A program made the translations under genes and the position numbers. From positions 124,001 to 188,000 of the forward strand of contig VWPU01008489.1 of the NCBI GenBank assembly GCA_013398955.1: a DNA stretch of 64,000 nucleotides. Direction: 5' to 3'. Each line of letters begins with the position of its first letter. The first letter of the stretch is position 1. Under the pieces are notes generated by a model. That model saw only the letters and a program-made list of their open reading frames with translations. It was not told the origin of the DNA and did not search any database. The DNA comes from Callaeas wilsoni. Its lineage: Eukaryota; Chordata; Aves; Passeriformes; Callaeidae. Shown piece by piece: positions 38,111 through 51,804 of this stretch.

Positions 38111-41100
38111 TGCCTACTTTCACCTAAACTGAAAACCAGATCTGCCTCTAATCATGTTGGGTGACTGTTGACATGTGTAGAGTTTGATATTTTGATAATA
38201 TTATATGTCTGTGATAATACTTCATTACCGTTATGTCCTTGGCTATAATTCTTTCAACACAGTCACTTTTGTACTGCCCTTTGAGTTACAGGAAAGCATT
38301 GTAAGGCCACATTTTGCTCTGATGGTCACATTGCAATTCAGAAGATTTAGAATTAATCAGCATTTGATATACCTTTGAGAAAGAGCTAGCAATGCATTTA
38401 TTTCTCTTGTTTTTCTTCTAAAGGAAATTGTGCATGTGTTTGAGACAAAGGGGAGAAGACTTTTTTCCCCTGCTCAGATTTGCTTGTAATTTGAAACCAT
38501 TACTGGTGTGTTGTCATACAATATTATACTCCTCCATTTTACAGACTCCTTACAGTTATTTCCCTGATTGCTTGCCTGCTCAGAGGAGATCATTAAACTA
38601 TGTCTTGAAAATTAGCATGCCGATCAGCAGTTTATACTATCAATCTCTCGGAGTTTATTCTTTGCATATAGAAAGAAGTGTATGTTAGATTGTGCTTCTA
38701 GTTTAATCTCTACTAAGTAATATGGCTTGTGATTTGAACAGTGGAAACTTGTTATTGTATTCTGAGTGATCAAAAACCTTAGCTTACCACTTCTTCCACA
38801 GATGGTAAATTCTCTAAATTTATCAATAGTTTGAAATCCCATAAATGCTCTAGTGGAGATAATATAACATTTCATCATCTGCCAAAATGAAAGTTTAGGC
38901 ATTGTTTGAAAATGAATTTCATGACTTGTAAAATCTTTAAGAATATTTCCGATACTTCCTTGAAGTAAAATTTTCCTTTGGAACGATAAATTACAACATT
39001 TCGTTTAGACAAACATGAAATGTGTTGCTATTAACTAGTTTTTATTAATCATATAAAGTAAGTTTAAATTGGCTTTAGAAGTAGAGCAATCTGTCACTTG
39101 AAAATAGTTACACTATTTTTGAGACTAAATAATTGTATTTGCAAAGTTGCTCAATGTTTACCAGAAATTTGTTCTGAAGATCATGGAGACAAACTGCTAA
39201 CTGCCTTTGTTTTGTTTCCTAAAACCAGAAAATTAGACCAATAAAAACATATTTCTGCAAGGAAGGTAGGAATCGAATGCTTTTAAAGTAGATTCTATGC
39301 CCAGACTAAAATGGCTTTTTCTGTAGTTGGATATAATTTCTACAAAATTTTCAGGAAGAATTGCATGACATATCTCTAGCATCCAGAATGTTGAAGAGAT
39401 TAATATTTTGAGTCTGCTAAAGCCCACACCTGCTGCATCTTCCTGCCTGTAATCCTGAGCCCACAGGATTCTGGGCAATATGAATGTGCCTCTTTTCCTG
39501 TTGCTGATAATGGAAGATGGAGGTGAACAAATCTATGCAGGAGCAACTGGGAATATGCTGACTTAATCCTTAATGAGAATTGTAAGAATGTTTTTCTTGT
39601 GCTATCTTATCATTAGACTGTCATCAGTAGTCAAGACAACAATATAATCCTGTTAGGGGTAGTCAAGATTACAGCCTTTCTTGGTTCATTTAGATTCACT
39701 TCACTACTGGTGTTTGGCCTGAAGGCAGGGTTATTTCTACGTCTCCAGATGGCACAGTGTCTGCCAACCTGCAAAACATGCAAGCTCAAGCATCTCCTTG
39801 TGCATGGAGCTCGGCTTGACTCTTCATGATGCAAAGAGGATGCCTCTATATTATAGTTTCATGATTCCCTTTTCCAGCAGAAAGGCGGGAGCTGTTCCCT
39901 GAACATGTGTAAACATGTCGCTAGTGAAGGTCTGCATCTGGATTCCCACTGTGGTTGATATGAAGGTATTCATCTCACATGTAAAGTAGGTCTGAAATGC
40001 ATGTCCAAATATCACCCACAACTCCACAATCTCTCTACAAGATCTCCCTAAACCCCTAAACTCAGATGAGATGAGTGACTCCTCTCTTACAGCATTTACA
40101 ATTTGCACTGTGAGAAAGTACCTGCAGGTTTGAGATAAGGCTGAAGGCCTCTTATTTCTTATAATAACCTGATCTGTTTCATATTTTATTTTAATTTCTA
40201 GTTGTTCTGTGTAGAGTAGGAAAGAGTTATAAAGAGAGGAATTGACTCTGCAGATGTAGGAGCAAGAATGAATGTTTTGGAAGTGGAAGACATGAAGGCA
40301 GAAAACAAAACCTGAGAAAAACTTAGGTTGTTTTTCTTGCTGGCCTAGTTCTGTTTAACCAAAGGGGAAAAGAATTGATACAAGAAACAGGCAGCAACTA
40401 GCCCCAGCTGCTGTCTCTCTTTCCCATGAGTACCCAAAACTCCTGAGCTTTTTCTGAAAGTCTCCCTCACATTTTTATTTTGTCCAGCCTGATTTTTTTT
40501 CCCAACAGATGTTAAAACCAACCTCATACTTGCAAGAAGTTTTGCTTTGATGATTCATTACAGTCTGAAAAAAAGTTCCAAATCAGCTGTTAGATAAGCA
40601 AAGAGTAAAGCAGTGTTCGGAGTTAAGCAATGTTGGGAGAATATAACTGACAGAATAGTAACCTGGCTGATTACAAGGTTAGGTGCTGGTGTTTCACCTA
40701 CTAAGCTAAATATTCACAATCTCTTTTTCACTTAGGTGTCCAAACTATAGATGTATCTTTTCTTTCTCAATGAACTTTTCATCCTTTTACTGACATTAGT
40801 TCTTCTTTTTATTCAATTAACCCAGAAAGAAAGCTTCTGGCAAGGCGAGTCAGCTGTTGTCTGCCGAAAAGAGACATACAAATCTTGTCACATAGCTTTT
40901 ATTTCTATGGTCAGGAACCCTCAGGCCTATTATTAAGGCAACTTAGGCTTGTGTGGAACTTTGCTGTCTCCTGCACACTCTGAAATAAGATTACATGATG
41001 GAGAAGATCAATTTACTGAGAACATTTAAGCTCAGAATATTAAGCTTTTTGTGCAATCACATGTCCTCTCTAGCTGTGTGGCAGAAAAGCTAGCCACAAG

Positions 41101-42960
41101 ATCCTTGACAAATTAGATATTACCACATCTAACTGTGTATATTTAAGCTTATCAAACTGAATCGTTGCATTGTGACTGTGCTCTTACACAGACAAGGACT
41201 CCATTTAATAAATGCAGTGCCATTTAATAGTAATTAATCACCCAACTAAAATGTCACATTAAGGTCAAAGAGACCAGAAGACAAAAAGAAGAGAACATTA
41301 AATTCAGCTGACAAACATAGGAAAAGAGAATATAGAGCCAAAGAAAGTTCTGGGACATTGGCACTGGTAAAACGTTTAATCCAAACTTCTTTACTTTCCG
41401 TTCAGTTCAGAAATAATCACATTCACTTGGTTCAAAGCAAGGTCATTTTTGTAACTTTTAAATGAAATTTCCGTATTGCATGTGCAGTGACAGCTCATTG
41501 CAAGCTTGGAATTGTTGGTGCATTTTACAGATGTTATGTTCTCAGTATTTGCTCTTTCCTTCCTCCCTGTTTCTCTCCTTTTTTCTTTGCTATTAGGACA
41601 TTCTTCGTTTGTGTGGAATTTTCCTCAACATATCCTGAACACAAGCACCCTAGAAAGTCTCAAGCCTTCGGAGTTTACAATGCAGAATTTGATTTCACAT
41701 TGTGTAGTGCTTTATCTTTTGTCATGCTTTAATCATTCAACAACAATAACAAAACCTAAAGGACGTTATTCAGTTAAATAAGAGGAGTATTTGTGTTCAA
41801 TGTTTCTATAAACAGAAACTCTACATGGGAAGCTCTGTTTCAGAGGAAGTATATTTACCATCTGCAGAAGCAAATATCTGTGGAGTTCCTTATACTAAAA
41901 GTGGGATATTACAGAAAAGGAAAAACTACATTGTTACTTCTACATCTTCAAATTGTGTCAATCAATTTCAATATAAGTGTATGAACAGCTTTATACATGG
42001 GGCCCTATGTGTATATGTTTGCACTATTTCTCAGAGTGTCCTTTTTCCTTTCCTTTCTTTTATAAAATACAGAAGCAAGCAATCATTATCCACTTTTAAA
42101 ATATGTATTTTGAGAAGCTAAATATACTGGTTTCTGTGCATGAAGAAATGAGCTTGTAAAATACAGTCAAGGATGAAAATATGTTATTGTCAGCGGATGT
42201 TACAAAATTCAGACAAATGGTTTCTAAATAGACTTGTTTTTTAAAGCATCTATCATTTCTTCTTCCTGTTCCAGAGTTCTCAGTTTTATGTCCAAGGATT
42301 TTTGTATTAGCATTGTGAAAAAGAGTAATTCTTCAAAAATTACTCTACATTTGGCAAGATCTGTCTTTATAACTTCTGCGTCAGTCCAAAGAATTTTGGC
42401 CTTTCCAAAGGTTAAATATTATCTTTCAAAATTGTGTAATTCTGGCTTTGCCAGGAAATGTCTCCATTTTCTATAATAACCTTTTCTTTCCTTACCTTTA
42501 ATGTCAAAAAGTTCACATATGCATGCTCAAACTCATGATATGGAAATATTAGGCACTAATTTCTCATACTTGGATGCATAATAAATATTAACTTGGTACT
42601 GGTCATGGTTGTGGCACATCCAGAGAGACATTTTCATGTGTGAAGTGAAATTGTAGTTTGCAGTGTGGGTTATCATACGTTGATGTACATTTTATTTTTT
42701 AATGAAGGTTTTGATGATGCAAAGTTCCAGAGTTCTGATGGTAACATCTGAATTACCTTTGCAGACTTTGTAGATGAAAAATTACCATTATCTTTCTGTT
42801 TATGTTTGTGCTGATTTCTGGAAGAACACAATTCACTGTATTACCACTGAGCTTCCAGGACAATCCTACAGGCATGACCCTATTTCTTACACAGCCCTGA
42901 CAGTCCTCCAAGAAAAGCATGTTTGACAGTATAGGTTAAAATATTATATTGTTTATTTCA
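38111..42960. other. AT-rich non-coding sequence
   Basis: No gene or transposon was recognised. A small block at about 41100-41280, with TTAATAGTAATTAATCACC and other homeodomain-type cores, looks like a possible regulatory element. Frames such as 41506-41781, 41825-42121 and 42234-42476 are serine- and phenylalanine-rich chance products. The rest is unremarkable. Confidence 0.55.
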
Positions 42961-42965
42961 CAACC

Positions 42966-43180
42966 CAGTGGTTTCCAAACTGTCGTCTGCATTCCAACCT
43001 AGTGGGCTGTCTTCAGTAGTGCTTGGCTGGTCTGTGGTCCACAGCAGATCCTGTGGTTAGCTGGGCCTCCATTAGGAAGAACATTTTCTGACCAGTGCCA
43101 CAGCCTCTTCCAAACCATGTGATCTGTAGCCCCTGGAACACAACAGGGTCCTATGTTAGACTTTTTGCATATATGAATAA
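42966..43180 (+). mobile_element. hAT (Charlie-like) DNA transposon remnant, one end
   Basis: The sequence begins CAGTGGTTTCCAAACTGTCG at 42966. This closely fits the terminal inverted repeat of hAT/Charlie-type DNA transposons, whose ends read roughly CAGTGGTTCCCAAACTGT. It is followed by 'GGTCTGTGGTCCACAGCAG' near 43030, similar to the 'tggtccgtggaccac' phrases just inside such ends. No matching inverted end and no clear 8-bp target duplication could be found, so the right boundary is a guess. If genuine it is an old, non-autonomous and truncated copy. Confidence 0.45.
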
Positions 43181-45470
43181 GCTGCAGAGGAAAAAATGAC
43201 AGGGACATGTTCTCATGAAACATGTGAATAACTGAGAGGAATTCAAGTCACCTGGACAACCTGGACACTAGAGATTTATGACTTTGGGTGGTCACATCTA
43301 AAATGTATTTTTACTTCTTTTGCTTTTTTTTTTTTAAATTAAAAACAATTTAAAAGACCCGTCTTAGAGTCAGTTCTGTGGAATGGTGTAAGACACTGAC
43401 AGATATCGTAGGCAGATTTTTTTTCCAAACCAAATTTGTGCTGTGTTTGAACAAACAAACTGTTGGCCGCATAGCGATTGGTAGCTGTAGTAGTAGGTGA
43501 TTTTACTTTTTTGGGCTATTTTCAGCTAGAGGAAAGCCAGTCATTTTTACAAGTACAATTCATAGCTTATAGCAGAGGTAGTTTGGAAACTTTTAACTAA
43601 ATTAGAACATTCACCAGCATCTCCAGCTTTCTATTCTGGTTCTGTTCTGTTTTCTTTTCTTTCTTCGGCATCCCTACAATGGCACTCTCCCTCTACCTCT
43701 GCTTGTGTCTCACATTCATCCTTTCATACACTCTGGCTTTGGCCCTTCTCTTTTCCTTTGAGTTCAACTTTGTTTTCTGCCTTTGGTTCCCTTCTCACCC
43801 TCTTTCCTGCCCTCTCTCATCTTTACAACTCCTATAAATTTGCTGCATTTCCAAATATGCCTTCTACTTGTCCTGGCTGTGCAGGCCACTTCTTTTATTC
43901 CATTGCCTCTTTGACTAGAGTGCACTGAGAGTGGAAGGGCTTTGCTCACATCTCTGTCCTTTCCAGAGACCACTCTCATGCTATCTGTTCCTTCAAAAAA
44001 CTCCTTGTTCAGCTCCTTGTAGCTCTAGATTGAAGCATGCTCTTCTGACAGACTTCTTGGGGACTAACTAATTTTTGTATGTACACTCTGAGCATGTACA
44101 ACATGAGCTTTTGTAGAGACTTTTGGTTAAATATAGGTGCAAGTATGTTGCTATTGTCTTGGCAACCTTGTCAAAGTACACTGCTAAACAAACAAGTACA
44201 CAAAGAAGAGAATATCTTTATATCCCAGGTATTGGAAACCTATTTAGAAAATGTTTCTTTGTGAAAAAAGAGTTAGTAAGCAAAACTTTCATTATAAAAT
44301 GTACATTTCTTTGCCAGAAGGTTTGACTCTAATATATACAACATGGTTTAGTGTGTATATTTGCATTTTTTTGCACAACAGTGTGGGTGCAACTTTGTGT
44401 CTTCACTTTCCACCTGTGATTTGCTTGTGTTCAGCACATCATTTTCCAGAAGATGGGACTTTCAAAACCCAAAGAAATATGGAATAATTTGCTGTCTAAA
44501 TGAAGTGCTGTAGCTTGACTCACTATAGCTAAAGGACAGGAAAAAAATGAACACTTTTAAAATAAATTCAAGTTTAGTTACAAAAAAACCCGCAAGTGTT
44601 GCGCTAATGTCTGTCAAACCTACCTGCATTTGACACTTCTTTTGATAGTGATATAAATCCACCATTACATTTGCCTCACTTTAAACTCCTAAGAAATTAT
44701 TCGCTGAAGTACATCTCAAGGGAGAAATAAATCACTGATCTAAATGTTAATTTCATCCTCACCGAGTGTTTGCGTGAGGCTGATTATGTCAGTGTAGTCC
44801 CATAACTAGCAAAAACTGAGAGCTTCCCTGTCCAGACTCATATCCTCCATGTAAGCAAGGCCCAGTTTAAATGAGTATTGTTTTATGAGATGAACTTAAT
44901 GCAAATATAATTGTGACACAGTGAATTGGGACAAATACTTTTCAAATCCCTACACTTATAGCAACCTATGTGTAAGACAGAGAAAGAAGTCTGCTGGCAT
45001 GCAAGCGGGGATGATGCCCCCAATACAATCCTCTCCTGAGCCTTGGGGGATACTGGCGCCTTTGAAAGACTTGCTCCCCTGATGAGGCTCACAGGGAGTC
45101 AAAGCAAACACTGTGCATTGTGTATACATACATATATAGGTGAAGGCTGTACATTCTGGTCACAAACCAGAGGAAGCAGGCAGTGCTGATGAAGTCCCTT
45201 TTTTTCCAGAATACTTGCCTGCCTCCTGAGCAATGCCATAAGGTGCTTACCTTGTTGAGGATTCCTCACCCCCTCAAGGGGACAGCATTCCCCAGCCTGT
45301 GCCTGCGCTGTGACATACTGGGTGTCTTTTATTTGTTTTCTTTCCTGGTGATACCACCCCTCTTGGGGCAGACGCTTTAGTGAGATGGATCGCACTCAGG
45401 TAACTGGCAGTTCAAGGAAGTCCTTTCCTGGGTTGTTTACACCAAGGCGTTTTAGAGCAGCCATTTAGCT
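43181..45470. other. Non-coding sequence with a polypyrimidine region
   Basis: About 43640-44000 is strongly pyrimidine-rich on the plus strand (many CTTT, CCCT and TTCC words). A T run of 12 lies at 43324-43335. Between 44960 and 45395 the sequence is more balanced, and frames are open on both strands (45099-45395 minus, 98 codons; 45183-45380 plus). Neither translation is recognised. No splice structure or transposon could be assigned. Confidence 0.55.
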
Positions 45471-45474
45471 TCCA

Positions 45475-46020
45475 CCCTGTCCCGCCCCGCTGACCAGCTG
45501 TAAGTGTAAAGGCCGCCAGTGGGCCTGCAGGTCGCTGATAAACTAAACCCCCATTTGGCAGGCAAGGAAGCCAGAATGATAAGGATGTTGATTTATGTTT
45601 TATCTGTCACTACATTTTCAGTAAAGTTGGGCAGCGAGCCTTAACGGAGCGAGGGCTGTTATCACCTCTCCTTAGCCCTTTAAGTGCAGCAGGCTCTTTG
45701 GTGTGTCTCGCTGAATGCCGCTTTGTTAATTGCGACGGTAAACAGGACACAGCGCTGACCATCACCGTGCTTTGCTTAGGCGGCACTTACTACAAAACCG
45801 CTGGATTTAGGAAAGGAGCCTGAGTCCAGGGCGAGTCATACACGAAAGAGGGTTCGTAGAAGTACTCAGCATTTCCTGGACTTGTTTCTATCATTTAAAA
45901 TGTATTGCATACCTTGAAGTGAATGTAATAGCTGGCTTAATTGGAGATAACTCCACTGAAGTGGCCGTAGTTACCATTTATGTCAGCAGTGAATGTGCCC
46001 TTTAATGCTGTGACCCTCAG
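45475..46020. other. CpG-enriched candidate regulatory element
   Basis: I count about 18 CpG dinucleotides between 45483 and 45857, while most of the window has far fewer per equal length. The block has no repeat, no long open frame and no transposon similarity. It contains sites such as TGATAAACTAAAC, TTAATTGCGACGG, GGATGTTGATTTATG and TGTTATCACC. CpG retention with mixed composition and several transcription-factor-like words is what is seen in deeply conserved enhancers or orphan CpG islands. It is the strongest such candidate here. A promoter of an unannotated non-coding RNA is an alternative. Confidence 0.45.
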
Positions 46021-46384
46021 GTATGACTGCTCAACGTAGGAAAAACCTGACAACATTCATTACCGATGAAATAAATGTTGTGAATTATATGTATGATTAG
46101 GTACCATTTTCCCCTCATTTTGGATATGTGAGCGTTATTTTTCTGAAAGCATTGTAAGATTTTACACATTATATTTAATGGCAAACACATTTTTAGTTTT
46201 GTGAAGCACCACATGCTTCTTGGGGCCAGTAGAAGTGCCCACAGAGAAGAGGGTGGAAAGAGCTGGGAGAGAAACGCAAGCAGTAAAATATTAAAGTATT
46301 CCGGCAAAACCAGAACACGGAAAATCTGAAAAAAATCCACCCTAAGCAATTCTTGTTACATCCTATGCAGAATGTTAAAAATAC

Positions 46385-46500
46385 AGATTTTTCTTTTGCC
46401 TTGTCCCCTTTTGATTTCTTTTCCTTTTTTTTCTTCTTTCTCTCCCTCTCCCCAAATACTTCATCTTACCTTTCAAGTCTGTCATTATATTTCTTTCTAA
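46385..46500. repeat. Polypyrimidine tract
   Basis: A C/T-dominated stretch of about 115 bases, with a core of TTTTTTTTCTTCTTTCTCTC near 46426, directly preceding the next low-repeat block. It is simple sequence, possibly able to form triplex DNA. Confidence 0.7.
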
Positions 46501-46504
46501 ACAA

Positions 46505-46990
46505 ATCTAGAAAGAGAAAAAGGAGCTAGTTCCTGCTTGAGGTCAGTGGGAACTTTGCCACTGACTTTAAATAGGTCCAGAAGCAGGCCCAACAGAGCAT
46601 TTTATAGCTTCCTTTATTTATCTTAGGTTTTATTTTGAGCAATGTGTCTTTTGTATGACTGCATTATTTCCACAGCGAACACAATTATGATGGCCTGGTA
46701 TACATTATTATATACACACGTACTGAACAAAGCGTTATTGATAGTTATGCTCTTTTAAACAAGAGTAAAAGACAGTTATGAAAGTACAGCGCAAGGATGC
46801 TTTTATGGTGCAGATTCAGTACAGCACGAGTGTTCTCCGTAAGTCTGTGCTTGGTGCTACTCCACACCAATTGTCAAGAAATCTGTTGATTACTGAGAAA
46901 CAGGTGATTAAAAAGAAGTAATTAATGCTTTAGTCTAAGAAGCCAGGCCTGCAGTTCATTACATTTTGTAAATGATGCCCACAGCTGATC
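46505..46990. other. Candidate conserved non-coding element
   Basis: A repeat-free block of mixed composition containing GAACAAAGCGTTATTG (an ACAAAG-type core followed by an ATTG core) near 46725, AATTAATGC, GATTAAAAAGAAGTAATTAAT and several CpGs. No frame is open through it. Together with the CpG-enriched block just upstream it may form one composite regulatory region separated by the pyrimidine tract. This is an inference from sequence texture. Confidence 0.35.
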
Positions 46991-49900
46991 TGTTCTTCCT
47001 GAGAGAAATGGTAGAATGAATCACTGTTCTCCAACTGGAATACAGCAGGAACTGTACTGAAATGCTTGAGGTTAATATCACTAGGCTAACGGGCCAAGGA
47101 TAGCAATACAAGGTTTGGCAGAAATCTGGCTGATAACCAGGGATATCAGCTATGGAGTGTGGTGGCCATTAGTTACACAAGATTCAGATGAACAAATGGT
47201 GGAAGGGACTATTTCTGTTTTTTGTTGATGACAGTTATGAATCTCGGGTTCTTTGCAAAGCTGTGTCCAAGGGATCTCCAAAGGGCCATCTCATGCACAG
47301 AGATAATTTATCACAATTACAAAGGTAGTGTATTAAAACCATACCAACAATGTAAATACAAGAAAGAAATGAAGATGGTTTTGCTGTAAAAGTGGCTGCT
47401 GCCATGAATTAGAACCACCAGCCTCTCTCTGTCTTGTCAAAAAATAAGGTAGACTCCCAGCTGGATAAAAGCTTCAGCTCACAGAGGTCTGGCAGTGAGG
47501 ATGGATCAAAGGCATATTTTTCTCTCACAGTCATTATGAGCGATCCTCTGGATCAGCTGTACTGAGGACGGACTAGCCTGAGAGTGCAGCATCTCTTTCA
47601 CCCAAACAAAAAGGGCCAGCTGAACTGTGCGGGTGTGTTGCAGGAACCAGAAAAAGTCATTGTTGTGTCCATTCCCTTCAGCTAGCTGAAGTTAAAAATC
47701 AATTTTCCTTCCAGTTAATGTAGTTACATTACTTGTAGGGCAGCTTTGATGATGCTAGGTTTGTATTCCACAATAAGTTACAGCAGCTGTCTGGAGAACA
47801 TATAACCTATTTACTTCTGGTTGTCACGGAAAGAAATCTACTGCTAGGCAAAACAGAAGCATTTATGGAAACCCATGGGTGAGGAGAGGCTGCAGAGCTT
47901 ACAGCAACTGAAGTCTTGCCCTCTGAACAGAGGCACACAGGCAGTGCTCTGCACGCAGGGTGAAATACCAGCTCATGGCAACATACACAGTGGGATTGGT
48001 GCTTGCACCATTTCTGAGGATTAAAAAACCCTGTAGTAATTAGTTACCACAAAAATATACTGTTGGCAACCAATTGTCATTTTAGCAACCTCAAGAGAAG
48101 AAACAACTGCGTGCTGAATGAGCAGCTCTGGCTGCAGCGTAACAGTCTAGTATATTTGTTAGACTGAAACTGAATAAGAAATTTTATAAATATAATCTAT
48201 TTTTTTAGTTGATACATTTCCCACAAGCCAACATGGCTAGTCTACAGTCTATTTGCTTTCCCAGGTATTTGCTGAAAGCTTTCTGCAAACATATCTTCAA
48301 TGTTTGTAGTAAATTTGCCTGCACACATAGTTTTCTGTTGTTTTTAATATTTATTTGTGGTAGAACAAATAAATCCCTAAGGATTTGGATCTTACAAAAA
48401 ATATATAATGTGGAAATGCCATATATTCTTGCACTGGGTCTGGTGTCTGTTTTTTCAAGCTTTCCTACCATTAAACTGAATATTCATGGAAAATAGATTG
48501 AGAAAGGGTGTCAATAACACTGAAATGAGTCCAGTATTTTATCCGACTGATTATCCAGGAACAGTTTTGGGCCATTTTCCCAATTCTTATTAAAAATAAT
48601 AATAAAAAGAGAGAAAGAAGTCCTCTCATCCATTTATGAGTTATGCCACTTTAAATGTTGCTATATTCCATTACACAGTCCCCCACCCACTTGTGTGCCC
48701 AAATACAGTTTGCTACTAGATGGATCCAGAGCAGCTGCCTTGCCCCAGAACAGCTGCTGGTGCTCTATATTTGCAGCTTCCTCTTGCTCTCTGATACTCC
48801 ATAAAACTGTTTATATTCCCTGTAAAAGTATTTTCACTCTGTTTGCTTAGTGACCATGCACCACAAATATTCTCTTTACCACTAACAATCATGAAATGAA
48901 AATGTTTACAAAACTTTATTTAATGCCAGTACCTAATAAACTATAGAACTGCTGTGAAGTGAATGTGTGTATGCAATGCGTGTATGCATGTATGAATGAA
49001 GTATTTACCTAATTTTTCTGTGCAGCAGAGAGGTGGTGATGTACTTTTACTAGCACTGCTCCAAGATTGCATGCATTTGGTGTCTACTGCCTGGTTTTAT
49101 AACTCTTTGAAGCTTATTTATGGCCTGTGGAAGAACTGACATGTGAACTAGGCTAACTATTTTTGCAGCTTTTTTCGGAGCCTTGGCCATATCTATTCAA
49201 GATCATGTGTTTATGCCACATCAATGCGAACTTGTTGTTTTTCCTACCTCAGATCAGGTATTTGAGCTAGTTTGTCCTGCACTGCTTTGATGCTACCCAT
49301 CATAAACCATTTGCACTTTTCTCCCTGCATTGCTGTAACCTGATGAATTCTGAAAGAGGAATTGTCCCACAGCTTTTATTAAGGTGGCACATTTGAAAAC
49401 ATTTGATTGAATATTAGGAGGGCAATTGTTTGCCTTTGAAGGATTCCCTTCCAAAGAGGGAATCACAGCGCATTTTAGTACATTGAGTTAATTGCTACTA
49501 CCCCAAGAGTCTGAGGAAGAGTTGTTTGCTCTACTGTTTGCAGCTGACTTGTGTTTCTCAGATGATACACAGGGTGACTGAGCAACACTGGGTAGCTTTC
49601 ATCCATTCCTCTGCTACTTTCATTTGGTATCTCACACACAGTATGTATCTCCAATGCCAAATCCTCTTTATCACGCTCACAAAAACAGGCTGTGATGTGT
49701 TGCCAGCAGGAACAAAGTGCAACAGGCTAAAGTCTTGGAAGGGAAAGCTTTGCTTCTGCACAGAAAGTGTTCGTACCCAGCAGCAGCAGGATTTGCTCTC
49801 TAGCTGATCTACTTTCAAGGCAGGGCAAGATTTTGGCAGAAGCACCACAGTACCCTGTCTCTCTCAACTTCAGGGACTGAGAAATGGATACTTAACCTAT

Positions 49901-51804
49901 TGTTTTGGATATTTTTAAAGCATGTAGTTTGGCTTAGAATATTTACTGCTTTTCTTGTGATCCTGAAATCCATGTCTACTCTCAGCATAGTAGCTGTATT
50001 TTTTTAATGCCTAAACTTTGTTCCCACGGTTTGTGTGTGTTACAGGGATTCTTCGGTTCAGTGCTTTTTACTCACATATAAATGAATAATAATATATAGA
50101 TAGACTCCATATTCTTATACATTATAATATTCTTGTAAAAGGGATTTTTGCTATTATGAATTTTTTCTGTTTAATAATTTGTTTACCACCGCAAACCAAG
50201 GACATAACTCAGAAACCTTCATTTGGGTGTAGTGTTTCAGTTTCTTTCCTGTCCTCATCAAGTGCAGGAACCAGCATTACAAGGAGAAAGACTGGGAAAA
50301 TTTTGTTTCAAAAATACATCTCTGTTGCCTCCTGCATTACAAGAGTCTCACACTCAAAAAATTAGAGACCTTTACCTTGCACAGGAACTGTCAGTCTACA
50401 GAGAAACCAAAAATATTGCTTGCCAGCACTCACAGCACTGCCAGAAGCATTGCCAGACCTTATGCTCTCTCAACTGGATCTCAAAACCCAGTTAATATAT
50501 AAACCCAGATAAACCATGTTCTGCCAGATAACTTTGGGCTAAAAGAGTTTGCAACAAGACGACACACAATATACTGGTTTATTTCCCTGGGATCTCTGTA
50601 GCTGAGCCACTCTTAAAACTGAGTGTTGTGGTGTGGAGGCTTTTGAGCCCTCAAAACAAAATCTTTCAAAATGTTCATGACACTTGCTTCTATAGGTCTT
50701 TGTCTGACCATAAATACTTTCCATTTAAAACAGCATTTGATTTCAGTATCTCTTGACAGTGAAGAGGTTCTTTTTCTTTGAAGGATGAAAGACATCACAC
50801 CTGCTCCTTTTCCTCCTTTTATAGCACACCAACAGATAATATGTAATACTTTTACCCATTATTCTTCTACAACATTCATGTTACAGCAGGTACATCTCTA
50901 ATTCAATTACGATACCACAGATTGGCTTCTGTGCACTGAGGAACAGGGTTTGTGTTTCTGCGAGTTCCTCTTTGTCTTTGGGAAAGTAGCCAGAGCTACC
51001 TCATGCACCTTAAATTGAGAGGGGCCTTTATTTGTTCAAAGCAGTTCAGAATATCTGATATTATAAAATGTGTGGGAGAGATGGTTTTATCTCTTAAGCA
51101 TCCCCATCCATAGCTTCAGGAATAACTTAACTTTTCCTTTAAATCTGTAGACTGCATATGTTTTAGATTAGTTTCATTTGTGTTTTTGTAGGTTTTATGA
51201 GTTTTTTAAAATAATTTTCCTGTTTTCTGAGTAAATTATATGAAACATCTGCCCTAAATTTAATCTATCAAGCTCATAAAGGGAAAAGGCAGACGTTTTA
51301 TGAGTGATATTATAAAATTTAGATAATTATCTTGTTTGTTTTAGCAGTTTCTATTTTGGTCTCTGTACAGTACTCTTCCATTAAAAGACAATTTTTATAT
51401 GGTGTACTGGTCAAGGAGAACAGCTAGGGATCACATAAAACATACATTTAATAGTGGTCCTGTTAATCAGTAATATTCTATGTGTTTTTAACTGAACAAT
51501 ATTCATTGTATAAGCATAAACATAATCTCGAACCTGTTATGTGCTTCTCGGATTAAAAGAGGAAGAGACGTTTCTGTATCGACAGCATGCAATTCCTGTA
51601 GCCTTCATTAGCTATGCAGCTTATGCAAGTTCAAGTAGGTATATAAAGTATGTCTAGAGCAATGAACGCAAGATGGACCCATGGAAGCCTTTACCACTGC
51701 CATCTGCATCAGCTCACTGAAGTTTTGCCATCTTGTATCTACCATATGTACAAATCTTTTTAATGGAACGTGGAAAATTATTCTGGGGAGACATCATCAT
51801 GTGC
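46991..51804. other. Non-coding sequence without recognised elements
   Basis: At 49475-49850 frames are open on both strands (49526-49807 plus, 93 codons; 49558-49848 minus, 96 codons). The DNA there is mixed in composition, but neither translation shows a familiar motif. A short (TG/TATG)-rich patch lies at about 48960-49000. The remainder is AT-rich and unremarkable. Confidence 0.55.

Noticed and set aside
43640..44000. Pyrimidine-rich stretch with a loose resemblance to L2-type 3' sequences
   Set aside because: No ordered segment match could be followed. The resemblance comes from shared C/T-rich words.
49475..49850. Open frames of 93 and 96 codons on opposite strands over the same DNA
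   Set aside because: Neither product is recognised. Coincident open frames on both strands point to a local lack of stop codons and not to two genes.
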